Shown in pieces: positions 63,940-64,000 of a stretch of 64,000 nucleotides of DNA; the first letter of the stretch is position 1, and each line of letters starts with the position of its first letter. The stretch spans positions 769,857 to 833,856 of the forward strand of contig NZ_FOUE01000002.1 in the NCBI RefSeq assembly GCF_900114775.1, in the 5' to 3' direction. Source of the DNA: Marinobacter zhejiangensis. GTDB lineage: Bacteria; Pseudomonadota; Gammaproteobacteria; Pseudomonadales; Oleiphilaceae. The translations under genes were made by a program, and so were the position numbers. Under the pieces are notes generated by a model. The model searched no databases, was not told the origin of the DNA, and was given only the letters and a program-made list of their open reading frames with translations.

Positions 63940-64000
63940 ATGACGCACGTAAAGAACGACGACGGCACTGATTGCCTGGATCAGTGGGAATCCGAAGATG
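63940..64000 (+). CDS. Start of a gene leaving the window, unidentified
   Basis: An ATG at 63940 opens a frame that stays open to the window end (MTHVKNDDGTDCLDQWESED, 20 codons). The short peptide is acidic and not recognisable. The ribosome site is weak (GAGTACGAGA). An AT-rich CATAATTAA at 63895-63903 could be its -10. Coding status rests only on the open frame and the lack of any other candidate. Confidence 0.35.
   Translation, partial: MTHVKNDDGTDCLDQWESED

Overview
This window is a chromosomal segment of a gammaproteobacterium close to Pseudomonas, and gene content and order best fit the genus Marinobacter. That is inference: there is no rRNA gene here, and the call rests on the flgB-flgL / tRNA-Leu / queA-tgt-yajC-secDF block, the suhB-trmJ-cysE-iscRS-ndk-rlmN-pilF-rodZ-ispG-hisS-yfgM-bamB-der order known from Pseudomonas, a split class II ribonucleotide reductase, and generally GC-rich coding sequence. 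Nearly everything from 2.1 kb onward is core genome. The first 2 kb is accessory and more AT-rich.

Left edge (1-2040): two complete gene cassettes and the start of a third, all on the minus strand, separated by attC-type sites. Each complete cassette carries complementary copies of its own core box at its two ends, the signature of integron cassettes. No integrase gene is visible between the 5' end of the array and the neighbouring housekeeping gene, so this looks like the end of an integrase-less cassette cluster or of a decayed integron. One cassette encodes a small protein with a HEPN-type Rx4H motif, the other a coiled-coil protein with two membrane segments.

2.1-22.9 kb: split class II ribonucleotide reductase (nrdJa, nrdJb) behind a long leader; a three-gene ABC importer of the tryptophan/unknown-substrate class; a long-chain acyl-CoA synthetase and a hotdog thioesterase; an FbpA/FbpB ferric iron importer with a Fur-like box; a c-di-GMP-related stretch (PilZ protein, lipoprotein, HD-GYP protein that has lost its HD pair); a lipoprotein; a YadG/YadH-type ABC exporter; queF; a MASE2-class III nucleotide cyclase coupled to a DUF962 protein; and a nitroreductase.

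23.1-34.9 kb: flagellar rod, hook, ring and junction genes flgBCDE and flgFGHIJKL, each group preceded by a clear sigma-54 promoter, as expected for polar-flagellum class II/III genes. FlgE and FlgL are longer than usual.

35.0-54.6 kb: tRNA-Leu(CAA), queuosine genes (queA, tgt), Sec accessory genes (yajC, secD, secF), then a SuhB homologue that lacks the DPLDGT metal-binding motif, trmJ, cysE, iscR and iscS. The iscU-iscA-hscB-hscA-fdx-iscX genes that normally follow iscS are absent: iscS is followed directly by ndk and its protein ends before the IscU-docking tail. rlmN, pilF, rodZ, ispG, hisS, yfgM, bamB and der follow in the ancestral order.

54.6-64.0 kb: a minus-strand GGDEF-EAL gene followed by ackA and pta (acetyl phosphate pathway); a perfect ANR/FNR box in the adjacent intergenic region placed to drive a 51-residue membrane protein; tRNA-Glu(UUC); a small secreted protein; a CbiX-like protein coupled to a TIGR01777 epimerase; a DUF924 protein; and the first 20 codons of a gene leaving the window.
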